The notes beneath the pieces were generated by a model. The model saw nothing but the letters and a program-made list of their open reading frames with translations. It had not been told where the DNA came from and searched no databases. From WHSW01 sp963851045 (GTDB lineage Bacteria; Actinomycetota; Thermoleophilia; Solirubrobacterales; 70-9), in NCBI GenBank assembly GCA_963851045.1, contig CAWKNC010000002.1, positions 1,612,001 through 1,676,000 on the forward strand: a stretch of DNA of 64,000 bases. Reading direction: 5' to 3'. The translations under genes were made by a program, and so were the position numbers. Position 1 is the first letter of the stretch; each line of letters begins with the position of its first letter. Positions 9,816 to 18,605 of this stretch are shown here, piece after piece.

Positions 9816-10589
9816 TCACGAGCTACCCCGCGGCGTCCATTTGAAGAATCTGACGGCAATCACGAGCCCAACGGCTCCCCACGCAGCCACGATCCCGAGA
9901 TGGCCCCATTCGAAACCGCTCCCGGAGCTGGTCGTGAACGCGGTGAAGAAGGCTTCGAAGAAGTGACGGATCGGAAACACGTCGGCCACGTGCAGGACAC
10001 CCGCCGGGATCTCCGTCTCTGGAATGAAGACGCCGGAGAGGAAGTACAGAGGGAGAACGGTCACATTGGTGACCGCCGGAGCGGCGTCCTCTGACGGAAT
10101 GACCGCGGTCAGGGCGACCCCGAGCGCGCAGAAGCTGGCCGCGCCGATGCCGAGCGTGACCAGGATCGCCGGCAGGTGGTCCCACGGAATCCCAACGCCG
10201 TAGACGATGCGGCCGATCGCGGTCACGACGACGAGCATCAGCAGCGAGATCACGATGGCGTTGCCGAAGCGCGAGGCAAAGAACACCCAGGAGGGCATCG
10301 GCGTGCCCCGACCGCGCTTGAGGATCCCGCTCTCGCGCTCGGCCGTGAGCCTGATCGCGACGCTCTGCATCGTCGCCGAGACGATTGCCAGCGTGAGGAT
10401 CGCCGGCACGTAATAGGTGGTCGTCTTGAGGTTGCCGAGCTCCTCAAGCGTGTCGTTGCCGAAGATCGTCGCGAAGATGAAGAGAAAGACCAGCGGCAGC
10501 AGGACGGTGAAGAACACGGCGCCGCCGTTGCGCCAGAAGGTCCTCTGGTCGTAGCGGAACTGGTGCGCGACCAGCGCGGCGGCCCTCAC
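9816..10589 (-). CDS. ABC-2 type exporter permease
   Basis: A 257-residue membrane protein with about six hydrophobic helices in the ABC-2 arrangement: an N-terminal cytoplasmic helix (MRAAALVAHQFRYDQRTFWRN), then a first helix (VFFTVLLPLVFLFIFATIF). The C-terminal ABC-2 signature region is around LPLYFLSGVFIPETEIP. Its start overlaps the stop of the ATPase gene by 4 bases, so the two form one exporter, similar to DrrAB. DrrAB-type pumps export antibiotics or lipids. The cargo here is unknown. Confidence 0.88.
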   Translation of the reverse strand: MRAAALVAHQFRYDQRTFWRNGGAVFFTVLLPLVFLFIFATIFGNDTLEELGNLKTTTYYVPAILTLAIVSATMQSVAIRLTAERESGILKRGRGTPMPSWVFFASRFGNAIVISLLMLVVVTAIGRIVYGVGIPWDHLPAILVTLGIGAASFCALGVALTAVIPSEDAAPAVTNVTVLPLYFLSGVFIPETEIPAGVLHVADVFPIRHFFEAFFTAFTTSSGSGFEWGHLGIVAAWGAVGLVIAVRFFKWTPRGSS

Positions 10590-11494
10590 TGCTCCGCCCC
10601 CTCGGTCAGCTCGATGTAGATGTCCTCGAGGCTCGGGGCCCCAACCTCGAGGCCGGGCAGCTCATGTCCGCCGCTCAGCGCCCAGCCGGTGAGCTCGCTC
10701 AGAGCCTGCACGGGCTCGTTGGTCCGAGCGATAACCAGGCGGCCGTCCTCTGTGCGGGCGGCCCCGTCAAGTGGGATGTCGGCAACGGCGACGCCGTCAG
10801 GCGGCCGGAACCGGATCTCGGTAGTCGCCGTCGCAGAGCCCAGCTCGTTCGGCGGGCCCGTGGCGATGATCTTGCCCCCGACGACGATCGCGACGCGGTC
10901 GGCCAGCACCTGCGCCTCGTCCATGTAATGCGTTGTCAGAAAAACGGTCTTGCCGAGCTGGCGCAGCCCTGCGATGAGCGTCCAGAATTGGCGTCGTGCG
11001 GTCGGATCGAACCCGGTCGTTGGCTCGTCCAAAAACAGCAGGTCCGGATCGCCGACGAGCGCGACGCCGACGTCGAGGCGACGCAGCTGTCCACCCGAGA
11101 GTCCGCCCGCGCGCGCGTCGGCCTTCGCACCGAGGCCGACGTGCCCGATTGTCTCGTCGACATCCGAGGGCTCGCGGTAGTAGCCGGCGTAGAGCTCGAG
11201 GGTCTCGCGGACGGTTAGCTCGGGGCGCATGCGGCATTGCTGCAGCACGATTCCGATCCGCTCATACCAATCGCGGCCAGCGCCGGCAGGGTCCTGCCCC
11301 AGCACGGACACGTCTCCCGCCGTGCGATCGCGGTAGCCCTCCAGGATTTCGGTAGTCGTCGTTTTGCCCGCACCGTTGGGCCCCAGAAAGGCGAAGATCT
11401 CGCCGGCCTGCACCTCCAGGTCGAGGCCCCGAACCGCCTCGAAATTGCCGTAGGACTTGTGCAGCCCCTTGACTGAAATGACAGCTTCCGTCAC
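10586..11494 (-). CDS. ABC exporter ATP-binding protein (DrrA-like)
   Basis: A 302-residue ATPase with Walker A GPNGAGKT (38-45), signature LSGGQLRR, and Walker B with D-loop LLFLDEPTTGFDP. A C-terminal extension of about 80 residues is typical of DrrA/CcmA-type subunits. The start is GTG 11494. It pairs with the permease downstream. The divergent glycosyltransferase begins only 11 bases away by the longest frame, so either a promoter lies inside one gene or the glycosyltransferase starts later. Confidence 0.93.
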   Translation of the reverse strand: MTEAVISVKGLHKSYGNFEAVRGLDLEVQAGEIFAFLGPNGAGKTTTTEILEGYRDRTAGDVSVLGQDPAGAGRDWYERIGIVLQQCRMRPELTVRETLELYAGYYREPSDVDETIGHVGLGAKADARAGGLSGGQLRRLDVGVALVGDPDLLFLDEPTTGFDPTARRQFWTLIAGLRQLGKTVFLTTHYMDEAQVLADRVAIVVGGKIIATGPPNELGSATATTEIRFRPPDGVAVADIPLDGAARTEDGRLVIARTNEPVQALSELTGWALSGGHELPGLEVGAPSLEDIYIELTEGAEQ

Positions 11495-11505
11495 CGGGCG
11501 ATCAT

Positions 11506-12702
11506 ATGGAGGCGGCTCCTGGTCTCCGGGTCGGCGTTACCGTCAGCCGCGTGATTCCGTCCGAGGAGACAGATCGACGAGTCGCTGTCGCTTTTCACGA
11601 GGTCATTCTTGGGGGCGCCACACGCTCGGTCTTGCGAATCGTGCCGCTGCTCGAGGAGCGTGGCTGGAACTTCAGCTTCTGGGCCCCGAAGCCGAGCGAG
11701 CTCTACGACCACCTCGTCGCACAGGGCTGGGACGTCGACGGCGCCCCGCGCTGCATCGAGTACAGCCTGCGCACATGGCGACTTCCGCCCGGTCCGGTCC
11801 GCCGGCTTGCGGCCGCCCCCGGATACCTGCGGCGCTACCAGCGATTTCTGCGAACCCGGCGTCCCGCGCTCGTCCACGCCAACTCGATTCTCAGCCTCGC
11901 CGAGGCCTTCGTCGCCAGTCGCAGCGGCCTGCCGACCCTCCTGCACACCCACGAGATGCTCCCGCTCGACCTGCGCGGTCGGATGCTGCGCAGTGCGGCG
12001 TGGCAGAACCTCGATCAGATCGTCGCCGTATCCGAGACGAGCGGCACGCGGCTCGACTGGCGCGGACGGCGGCCGCGAATCGTCCACGAAGCAACACCGA
12101 TTCCCGAGCCTGTTGAGACCCGCGAGCGCCCGCGGCCGTTCACCGTCGGCACGGTCGCCGTTGTCTCCAAGCGCAAGGGCAGCGACCTATTCGTGGAGGC
12201 GGCGCGTGAGCTCCGCGCGCGAAACGGCGCGGAGTACCGGTTCGAAATGGTCGGCCCGTCAAGCGAGCTCGTCGACCGCGAATGGGCGCAGAGCGTTCTC
12301 GAGAAGGCCTCCGGCGCCGGAATCGAGCATGTGCCCTCGGCCGATGTCTTCGAGCGCTTTCGCAGCTGGGACGCGTTCGTCCTTCCTTCGCGCGCCGATC
12401 CTTTCCCACTCTCAATGCTCGAGGCGATGGCCAGCGGTCTGCCGGTTGTCGGTAGCCGCCGCGACGGCATCGCCGAGCAGATCACCGACGGCACCGGCCT
12501 GCTGGTCGAGCCGGAGGATCCGGGGGCACTGGCCGACGCGATCGCCTGGATGGCAGCCCAGCCCGCCAGCACGCGCCAGCGAATGGGCGCGGCCGCCCGC
12601 AGCCGCGTGACCGCAAGCTTCACGCTCGAACACCACGCGGCGGCGATGGACGAGGCCTACCGCGCCACGATCGCCAACCGCGCCAGCCGCGCCAGCCGCT
12701 AG
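11506..12702 (+). CDS. Glycosyltransferase family 4 protein
   Basis: A GT-B-fold sugar transferase of up to 398 residues. Near the start VAFHEVILGGATRSVLRIV gives the glycine loop of GT4 enzymes. The C-terminal half carries the nucleotide-sugar site FVLPSRADPFPLSMLEAMASGLPVVGS with the conserved Glu pair. The donor and acceptor are unknown. Extracellular polysaccharide or glycolipid assembly is likely. The ATG at 11506 has no clear Shine-Dalgarno. A GTG at 11551 is an alternative and would leave more room for a divergent promoter. No transmembrane helix is evident. Confidence 0.9.
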   Translation: MEAAPGLRVGVTVSRVIPSEETDRRVAVAFHEVILGGATRSVLRIVPLLEERGWNFSFWAPKPSELYDHLVAQGWDVDGAPRCIEYSLRTWRLPPGPVRRLAAAPGYLRRYQRFLRTRRPALVHANSILSLAEAFVASRSGLPTLLHTHEMLPLDLRGRMLRSAAWQNLDQIVAVSETSGTRLDWRGRRPRIVHEATPIPEPVETRERPRPFTVGTVAVVSKRKGSDLFVEAARELRARNGAEYRFEMVGPSSELVDREWAQSVLEKASGAGIEHVPSADVFERFRSWDAFVLPSRADPFPLSMLEAMASGLPVVGSRRDGIAEQITDGTGLLVEPEDPGALADAIAWMAAQPASTRQRMGAAARSRVTASFTLEHHAAAMDEAYRATIANRASRASR

Positions 12703-12716
12703 GGCTCGCCGGCCGC

Positions 12717-12859
12717 GGGGCGCTGGGCCGCTGGGCCGCTGGGCCGCTTTGGGTTCGCTACGCGAGTCGGATGCGGCCCACCGTGGGGCGCTGGGCCGCT
12801 GGGCCGCGGGCCGCTGGGCCGCATTGGGTTCGCTACGCGAGTCGGATGCGGCCCACCGC
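12717..12859. repeat. Two tandem copies of a palindromic GC-rich repeat
   Basis: Unit 1 (12717-12784) and unit 2 (12785-12859) each begin with ggggcg plus several copies of the octamer ctgggccg. Each then carries a shared block of about 33 bases containing tcgctacgcga. In unit 2 the arms gggccgcat and atgcggccc pair perfectly around an inner tcgc/gcga hairpin. In unit 1 the outer arm is 7 bases. The element fills most of the gap between the glycosyltransferase stop and the GTG at 12926. It resembles REP-type intergenic repeats. Confidence 0.85.
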
Positions 12860-12925
12860 GGGGCGAGTCCGCGAGCGCGCCCTGCCACCCGGCCCCGCTC
12901 CGCAAGCCGGGATAAGGTCCGCCCC

Positions 12926-14185
12926 GTGGACGAGACGGCCGCGATCGCGGGATTGGAGCGGACCGAGGCGAAGCTCCACCAGTACGCGGCTGAGCGTGGG
13001 CTGACCGTTCGCCCGGAGCTGACGTGGCCCGGGCAGCCGCTTCCGCGCGAACAGCGCGGACCGGTGCGCTTTGCCGCGTGGTCGGTGAGCGGGGAATTGC
13101 CCGGCGGCGTCAAGGGCCGGCTGCGCCACCAGGCGGTCTACGGGAAAACATTCGGGATGAAGATCGCGGGTCAGCACACGATCATGGTCTGCCGTATTCC
13201 CGAATCCGTCGGCTACCTGCCGATGCTCTCGGTGAGGTCCGAGGGGCTCGAGCCGGCGCTCTTTTACTGGGCCGGTGACCAGCGTCCTCGCGAGGACGTC
13301 GGCGGGTTCGAATCGACCGAGCTTGATCGGCGTTACATCGTCGAGGTGGCGAAGGGCCAGGACCAAGCCTGGCTACGGCAGCTGTTCCCGCCAAGCTTCA
13401 TCGACTGGCTCGCGTCGAGCACGCCGGTCGACTTCGGCTTTCGTCTCGATGGGGGCATCTTCACCTGCGAGTGCCCGCAATACCGCGGCCAGCACCGAGC
13501 CGACGGCGAGGTGGACTTCGAGCACCTGGACCTGCTCGGCGGCGCCGGAGGCCGTGCGGCGAGCCGGATCCGCGACGAGGTTGTCGAGGAGGCGGACGTG
13601 AGCTGGGGCGCGACCAATCCGGACAGCGCTGCGGCTCACGACGCGCGGGCGAAGGGCCGCAAGCACGGACGCCTGCTCGGGCTTGTCATGAAGCTCGCGG
13701 GAGATCTCAGCGACGACAGCGTCAAGCAATTTGCCCAAGAACACGGCATGGAGGCGAAGAGCCCGGCCGAGTTTCACGCCAACCACATCCGCCTACCGCT
13801 TCCGGGCACCGCCAGCGACGTACTCACCGGGCCGCTGCCTGGAACCGATCGCCAGGGCGACCTGGCATGGCTGGAGTTCTCCAGCGCCGTCGACATGCAG
13901 CGCAACTACAACGCCGTGGTCATCGAGACCCGGGCCGAGCTACCCAGCGCCTGGATTGATGCCGACGACGTCACGGTCCCCGGCTTTGGCGACGGCATAC
14001 CCCAGCTCGCCCTTGACCTGGCTCGCGAGCACGGTCTTGGGCTCTCGACCCACCAGCGCAAGGCGTGCGTCTACCTCGCGTCAGCGGTGGGAAGCGGCGG
14101 GTGGCCGAGCGGCGCGACGGTCGAGAGCTTCGTGCCGACCGCGGTGGCGATCGCCGACGCGCTCAGCGGCGCGGACCGCTCCTAG
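12926..14185 (+). CDS. Uncharacterised protein, paralog A of a two-member family in this window
   Basis: A 419-residue soluble-looking protein with no recognised domain, signal peptide or membrane helix. The start GTG 12926 is chosen because the longer open frame (from 12749) translates the intergenic repeat. The central part matches the protein encoded from 59473. Shared stretches are TIMVCRIPESVGYLPML versus TVAVLRVPESIGFAPYL, and WLRQLFPPSFIDWLA versus WLRELLSPAFTQWLA. Both then have an RIREE/RIRDE helix. Paralog A carries two Cys in TCECPQY and a unique C-terminal half (about 235-419). Its stop shares the tetranucleotide CTAG with the convergent rapZ stop. Confidence 0.75.
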   Translation: MDETAAIAGLERTEAKLHQYAAERGLTVRPELTWPGQPLPREQRGPVRFAAWSVSGELPGGVKGRLRHQAVYGKTFGMKIAGQHTIMVCRIPESVGYLPMLSVRSEGLEPALFYWAGDQRPREDVGGFESTELDRRYIVEVAKGQDQAWLRQLFPPSFIDWLASSTPVDFGFRLDGGIFTCECPQYRGQHRADGEVDFEHLDLLGGAGGRAASRIRDEVVEEADVSWGATNPDSAAAHDARAKGRKHGRLLGLVMKLAGDLSDDSVKQFAQEHGMEAKSPAEFHANHIRLPLPGTASDVLTGPLPGTDRQGDLAWLEFSSAVDMQRNYNAVVIETRAELPSAWIDADDVTVPGFGDGIPQLALDLAREHGLGLSTHQRKACVYLASAVGSGGWPSGATVESFVPTAVAIADALSGADRS

Positions 14186-15081
14186 CTCAGGTCGACGTCG
14201 CGATGGACCACGCGGGCGGCAACATCGTCGCGTGACGCCAGGTGGCGAGCGACGCGGTCGGCGACCGTAACCGAGCGGTGGCGGCCGCCGGTGCAGCCGA
14301 TGCCGATCGTCAGGTGGTTCTTGCCCTCGGCGATGTAGGCCGGGATGAGGAAGTCGAGAAGCGGCAAAAGCCGCTTGTAGTACTCGCCGGCAAGCTCGCC
14401 GGCCTCGACGTGCGCGACAACCTCGGCGTCGCGGCCGGTCATCGGCCGCAGGTCTTCGCGGTAGTGCGGGTTTGGCAAGAAGCGGACGTCGAAAACGAGG
14501 TCGGCGTCGCGCGGCGCGCCCTTCTTGAAGCCGAAGGTGAGGATCGTCAGTGCCAGCTTGCGGTTCGACTCGGGGGAGAGCACCTCGGTGGTTATCCGTC
14601 GCCGCAACATTGCACCGGTGAGGCCGGTGGAGTCGAGAACGACATCCGCTCGCTCGCGCAGCGGTCCGAGAATCTCGCGCTCCGCCTGGATTCCGTCGGT
14701 GATTTGCCCCTCGGGCGCAAGCGGGTGGCGCCGCCGGGTTTCCTTGAAGCGGTTGACCAGGCTCTCGTCGTCGGCTTCGAGGAAGAGCACGCGGGGCCGC
14801 AGGCCCTCCTCCCCGAGCTCGTCGAGCACGGCCAGAAGGTCATCGAAGTGATCACCGCCGCGCACATCCGTGACGATCGCGGCACGGCGGACCTTGCTGC
14901 CGCGGTGAACGAAGAGCTCGCCGAGCGCGGCGATCAGTCGCGGGGGCAGGTTGTCAACGCAGAAGAATCCGGCGTCCTCGAACGCGGCCATCGCCTCGGA
15001 CTTTCCGGCACCGGAATAGCCGCTGATCACGTACAGCTCGACGCCGTCCCCAAAGAGCCTCTGGTCGCCGGTCATCGTCAC
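14182..15081 (-). CDS. rapZ: RNase adapter / nucleotide-binding protein RapZ (YvcJ)
   Basis: A 299-residue P-loop protein. Walker A is GYSGAGKSE (21-29). The Walker B-like region includes VLFLEADDESLVNRFKETRR, and the conserved C-terminal motif GIGCTGGRHRSV follows. In E. coli RapZ controls GlmS synthesis through small RNAs. In Gram-positives YvcJ binds GTP and its role is less clear. Its start overlaps the uvrC stop by 4 bases, the usual uvrC-rapZ pair of actinobacteria. The genes that normally follow (yvcK and whiA) are not here. Confidence 0.95.
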   Translation of the reverse strand: MTMTGDQRLFGDGVELYVISGYSGAGKSEAMAAFEDAGFFCVDNLPPRLIAALGELFVHRGSKVRRAAIVTDVRGGDHFDDLLAVLDELGEEGLRPRVLFLEADDESLVNRFKETRRRHPLAPEGQITDGIQAEREILGPLRERADVVLDSTGLTGAMLRRRITTEVLSPESNRKLALTILTFGFKKGAPRDADLVFDVRFLPNPHYREDLRPMTGRDAEVVAHVEAGELAGEYYKRLLPLLDFLIPAYIAEGKNHLTIGIGCTGGRHRSVTVADRVARHLASRDDVAARVVHRDVDLS

Positions 15082-16955
15082 CCCGCCCGGTTCAGCTGCC
15101 GATGGATGTCGCGAGCCAGCTTGCCGGGGATTCCGGGGACCGCCTCGAGCTCCTCGCGGCTTGCCTTGATCACGCGGTCCGGCGAGCCAAAATGCTCCAG
15201 CAACGCACGCTTGCGCTTGGGCCCGACGCCCGCGAGCTCGTCGAGCAGCGAGGTTGTCATCGCTCGGCTGCGGCGTGAGCGGTGGTGCTCGATTGCGAAA
15301 CGGTGGGCCTCGTCTCGGATCCGCTGCAGCAGCTGCGATCCCTCGGTGTCGGAGCTGAGTTCGAGTGGCTCAGGGCGCCCCGGCACGTAGACCTCCTCGA
15401 GTCGCTTTGCGAGCGAGACGACCGCGGTCCCTCGCTCGACCAGTGGCGCCAGCACCCTCATGCCCGCTGAAAGCTGCCCCTTGCCACCATCGATCACGAT
15501 CAGGTCGGGCAGCGCGGCGAAGCTCTCGTCGCGCTCGGGATCATGCGGCGAGCGATCGGACTGCTCGAGCAACTGGGCAACGCGCCGGCCGAGAACCTCC
15601 TCCATCGAGGAGAAGTCGTCTGGGCCTGCCGTGCGGTCGCCCCTGATGCGAAAACGCCGATAATCGGACTTGCGCGGAGCGCCGCCCTGGAAGACCACCA
15701 TGGAGGCGACCGTGTGCTCGCCACCGATGTTCGAGATGTCGAAGCCCTCGATCCGCACCGGCAACGCCTCCAGGCCGAGCCCGTCCTGAAGCGAGGACAG
15801 AGCGTCGACACGCTGTGCGCGGCGACGCTCCTGTCGCAGCCGGTCCTGGGCAAGCGCCAGCGTCGCGTTGCGTTGGGCCAGCTCGCGCAACCGTCGCTTC
15901 GAGCCGCGCTCCGCGACCCGCACCTCGACCGGTCCGCCCCGCCGCGCCGACAGCGCCTCCGCCACCACGGGGGCACGCTCACGCAGTGCCGAGCCGACGA
16001 CGACAAGGCGCGGCACCACAGGCGCGGCCGAGTAGTACTGAGCGAGGAACTCCTCGGTCACCTCGGCCTCGTTGGCCTCCGCCTCGTTGACGAGGTAGAA
16101 GCCGTGGCGCTCAGCAAGCGCGCCGTCACGGACCTGAAAGACCTGAGCGTTCGCCTCGGCACCCTCGACGGCGATCGCGATGAGATCGGCCGACTCAAGA
16201 GACTCGCCGGCAACCGAGCGCCGCTCCATCAGCGAGCGCACCGCCTCGAGCCGATCGCGGTAAACGGCCGCCCGCTCGAACTCCTCAGCGTCCGCTGCCT
16301 CGCTCATCTTGCGCTCGAGGTCGCGCTCGACATCGCGATAGCGGCCGGATAGGAAGTCGACGATCGCGTCGATGCCCCGCCGGTACTCCTCGCGGTCGAT
16401 GTAATCCACGCAGGGGGCCGCGCAGCGCTTGATGTAGTAGTCGAGGCAGGGCACGCCGGAGCGCCTTCCCGGCTCGGGCCCCTCGCAGGTCCGGTACTGA
16501 AACAGTCGACCGAGCAGATCGAGCGTCTCCCGCACGCGCTTGGCCGAGGAGTACGGGCCAAAGTAGATGCGCGCTGAGCGATGGCGCTCGCGGGTGAAGT
16601 ACACGCGAGGGAACTCCTCGTCGAGGCTGATCCCGATGTAGGGATAGGACTTGTCGTCGCGCAGGCGGATGTTGAACCGCGGCCGGTGGCGCTTGATGAA
16701 GCTCTGCTCGGCTAGCAGCGCCTCGGCCTCGGTCTCGGTGACCAGGAAATCGATCGACGCGATCTGCTCGACCATCTCGATCCCCCGGGTCGACTTGCCC
16801 GAGAAATGGCCGGCGACCCGCTTGCGGATCGAGATTGCCTTGCCTACGTACATCACCTTCCCGGCGTCGTCCGCGAAGATGTAGACACCCGGAGCATCGG
16901 GCAGCTTGCGTCTTTGCTCGGTGATTGATTCGGCAGGCTCAGACACCGCTTTCAA
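15078..16955 (-). CDS. uvrC: UvrABC excinuclease subunit C
   Basis: A 625-residue nuclease making both incisions in nucleotide excision repair. It shows the GIY-YIG domain (APGVYIF ... VMYVGKAISIRKR) for the 3' cut and a Cys cluster around PCLDYYIKRCAAPC. The UvrB-binding UVR motif follows at about 205-235. Next is the RNase H-like domain (IEGFDISNIGGEHTVAS, LIVIDGGKGQL) for the 5' cut. C-terminal helix-hairpin-helix motifs include LAGVGPKRKRALLEHFG and LEAVPGIPGKLA. Length is typical. It is the first gene of the uvrC-rapZ unit, divergent from the enoyl-CoA hydratase. Confidence 0.97.
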   Translation of the reverse strand: MKAVSEPAESITEQRRKLPDAPGVYIFADDAGKVMYVGKAISIRKRVAGHFSGKSTRGIEMVEQIASIDFLVTETEAEALLAEQSFIKRHRPRFNIRLRDDKSYPYIGISLDEEFPRVYFTRERHRSARIYFGPYSSAKRVRETLDLLGRLFQYRTCEGPEPGRRSGVPCLDYYIKRCAAPCVDYIDREEYRRGIDAIVDFLSGRYRDVERDLERKMSEAADAEEFERAAVYRDRLEAVRSLMERRSVAGESLESADLIAIAVEGAEANAQVFQVRDGALAERHGFYLVNEAEANEAEVTEEFLAQYYSAAPVVPRLVVVGSALRERAPVVAEALSARRGGPVEVRVAERGSKRRLRELAQRNATLALAQDRLRQERRRAQRVDALSSLQDGLGLEALPVRIEGFDISNIGGEHTVASMVVFQGGAPRKSDYRRFRIRGDRTAGPDDFSSMEEVLGRRVAQLLEQSDRSPHDPERDESFAALPDLIVIDGGKGQLSAGMRVLAPLVERGTAVVSLAKRLEEVYVPGRPEPLELSSDTEGSQLLQRIRDEAHRFAIEHHRSRRSRAMTTSLLDELAGVGPKRKRALLEHFGSPDRVIKASREELEAVPGIPGKLARDIHRQLNRAG

Positions 16956-17008
16956 GGTTAGGGTTCGCGTCCGCCGTCACCACACCCCTCGAAGGAGCAA
17001 ACCCCGCG

Positions 17009-17839
17009 ATGAGCGAAGTCACGAGCCACGCCCCACCCGAGCTGAAGACGCTCTCGATAGAGATCGACGGCGACCTTGGCGTGCTGACTCTCCAGCGCCC
17101 CGACGCGCTCAACGCGATGAGCCCGGAGATGATTTACGAGCTCACGCTCGCCGCCGGCTGGCTCGCGGACCTGGCACCGCTGCGCGCGCTCGTGGTCACC
17201 GGCGCCGGTGAGCGAGCGTTCAGCTCAGGTGGCGACGTGACCTGGTTTCGCGGCGGTCTCGAGGACCCCGAGGTCGACCTCCCGGCGAACGTGCGCCGGG
17301 GTGCCGAGGTGCTGCATCAGGCGATCGTCGACTTCCGCCGGATTCCATATCCGGTGGTCGGGGCGATCAACGGTGTCGCCGCCGGCGCGGGCTTCTCGCT
17401 CGCTTTGATGTGCGACTTCAGGATCGCCTCGACCAACGCGGCGTTCGTCTGCGCCTACGGTCGGATCGGCGCCTCACCCGACGGCGGGATGACCTACTTC
17501 CTGCCTCGCGTCGTCGGCCCCGACAAGGCGCTTCAGCTCCTGCTCGACGACCCTCTGCTCTCCGCCGACGCTGCGCTTGAGCTCGGGATCGTGTCGAAGG
17601 TCGTGCCCCCGGACGAGCTGCTGAACGCCGCGAAGGAGAAGGCGACCAAGCTCGGCGCGAAGGCGCCTCACTACGTGCGGATGGCGAAGCTGCTGATTGG
17701 CCAGACCCTCGACAACTCACTCACCGAGCACCTTCAGATCGAGCGCCATGGGATTGCCGACTCGATGGCCACCGAGGATCTTCGCGAGGGCGTCGACGCG
17801 TTCTTCAATGGCCGCGAGGCCCGATTCACCGGGCGTTAG
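17009..17839 (+). CDS. Enoyl-CoA hydratase/isomerase family protein
   Basis: A 276-residue crotonase-fold protein acting on acyl-CoA. The oxyanion-hole segments are visible: AFSSGGDVTWF and INGVAAGAGFSLALMCDFRIAS. The region after YGRIGASPDGGMTYFLPR has Asp at the place of a catalytic acid, as in isomerase-type members, so hydratase versus isomerase cannot be settled. ATG 17009 is chosen with GGAG about 11 bases upstream. The open frame begins at 16925 but would overlap uvrC. The MaoC-type hydratase at 18606 may serve related chemistry. Confidence 0.9.
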   Translation: MSEVTSHAPPELKTLSIEIDGDLGVLTLQRPDALNAMSPEMIYELTLAAGWLADLAPLRALVVTGAGERAFSSGGDVTWFRGGLEDPEVDLPANVRRGAEVLHQAIVDFRRIPYPVVGAINGVAAGAGFSLALMCDFRIASTNAAFVCAYGRIGASPDGGMTYFLPRVVGPDKALQLLLDDPLLSADAALELGIVSKVVPPDELLNAAKEKATKLGAKAPHYVRMAKLLIGQTLDNSLTEHLQIERHGIADSMATEDLREGVDAFFNGREARFTGR

Positions 17840-17848
17840 GCTCCGCGC

Positions 17849-18253
17849 ATGTCAAAGCTTCGGATCTCGCTCGCTGCACTGGCCCTCGCCCCGGCCGCAA
17901 TCGGCCTCGCCGCATGCGGAGGGGACGACGAGACGACGTCGTCGGCAGGTTCGACGTCGGGGGGCGGTGAGACCGTCGCCTTCACCGCGGACCCCAACGG
18001 GTCGCTCGCCTACACCGAGACCGAGGTCGAGGCCAAGGCCGGCGCCGCCACTATCGAGTTCGAGAACCCGGCGTCGCTGAGCCACGACGTGGTGATCGAG
18101 GACCCCGACGGCAACGAGATCGCGCGAACGGATGTGATCTCCGGCGGCTCGACCTCCACGTCGGCCGAGCTCGAGACCGGCGACTTCACCTTCTACTGCT
18201 CCGTCGGCTCCCATCGCGAGGCCGGCATGGAGGGCACGCTCACCGTCAACTGA
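17849..18253 (+). CDS. Cupredoxin-like lipoprotein (plastocyanin/azurin type)
   Basis: A 134-residue protein with signal peptide and lipobox LAAC (Cys23), a Ser/Thr/Gly linker, and a blue-copper domain. Predicted type 1 copper ligands are His79 (SLSHDVV), Cys117 and His122 (YCSVGSH) and Met127 (GMEGTL), spaced as in plastocyanins. It would be a membrane-tethered single-electron carrier on the outside of the cell. The partner oxidase or reductase is not in the window. It starts 9 bases after the hydratase stop and overlaps the convergent fluC stop by 8 bases. Confidence 0.88.
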   Translation: MSKLRISLAALALAPAAIGLAACGGDDETTSSAGSTSGGGETVAFTADPNGSLAYTETEVEAKAGAATIEFENPASLSHDVVIEDPDGNEIARTDVISGGSTSTSAELETGDFTFYCSVGSHREAGMEGTLTVN

Positions 18254-18605
18254 CGGCGCGGCCCAGGGCGTAGCCCGCCACCGCGGCGACGACCCCACCC
18301 ACGACCGAGACGAGCAGGTAGGCGGCCGCCGTTCCCGCGCGGCCGCCATCGGCCTCGGTGACGATTTGGACCGAGAACGTGGAGAAGGTCGTGAATCCGC
18401 CCAGGAAGCCGACGCCGATGGCCTCGCGGGCGTCGCGCGAAAACCAACCCGCGGCGACGAGCAGCCCGAGCAAGAAGGACCCGGCGATGTTGATCGCGGC
18501 CGTCGACCAGATCAGCGCGGAGCTGCCGACCGTGGCTTTGGTGAGTCCGTAACGCGCGAGGACACCGGCGACGCCGGCGAGCCCCACGAGGACGACTACC
18601 GGCAT
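18246..18605 (-). CDS. crcB: Fluoride channel FluC/CrcB
   Basis: A 119-residue protein with four hydrophobic helices and the hallmark GGFTTFSTFS of Fluc channels. An early Arg (VLARYGL) and an Asn in the second helix (INIAGSFLLG) are also conserved. Fluc proteins are dual-topology dimers that expel fluoride. Many actinobacteria carry two adjacent heteromeric genes, but only one is here, so a homodimer or a second copy elsewhere is expected. No fluoride riboswitch was recognised. It follows the MaoC stop immediately, in the same transcript. Confidence 0.93.
   Translation of the reverse strand: MPVVVLVGLAGVAGVLARYGLTKATVGSSALIWSTAAINIAGSFLLGLLVAAGWFSRDAREAIGVGFLGGFTTFSTFSVQIVTEADGGRAGTAAAYLLVSVVGGVVAAVAGYALGRAVS

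Noticed and set aside
12749..12925. N-terminal extension of paralog A
   Set aside because: It translates the tandem palindromic repeat, giving duplicated residues; GTG 12926 is a better start.
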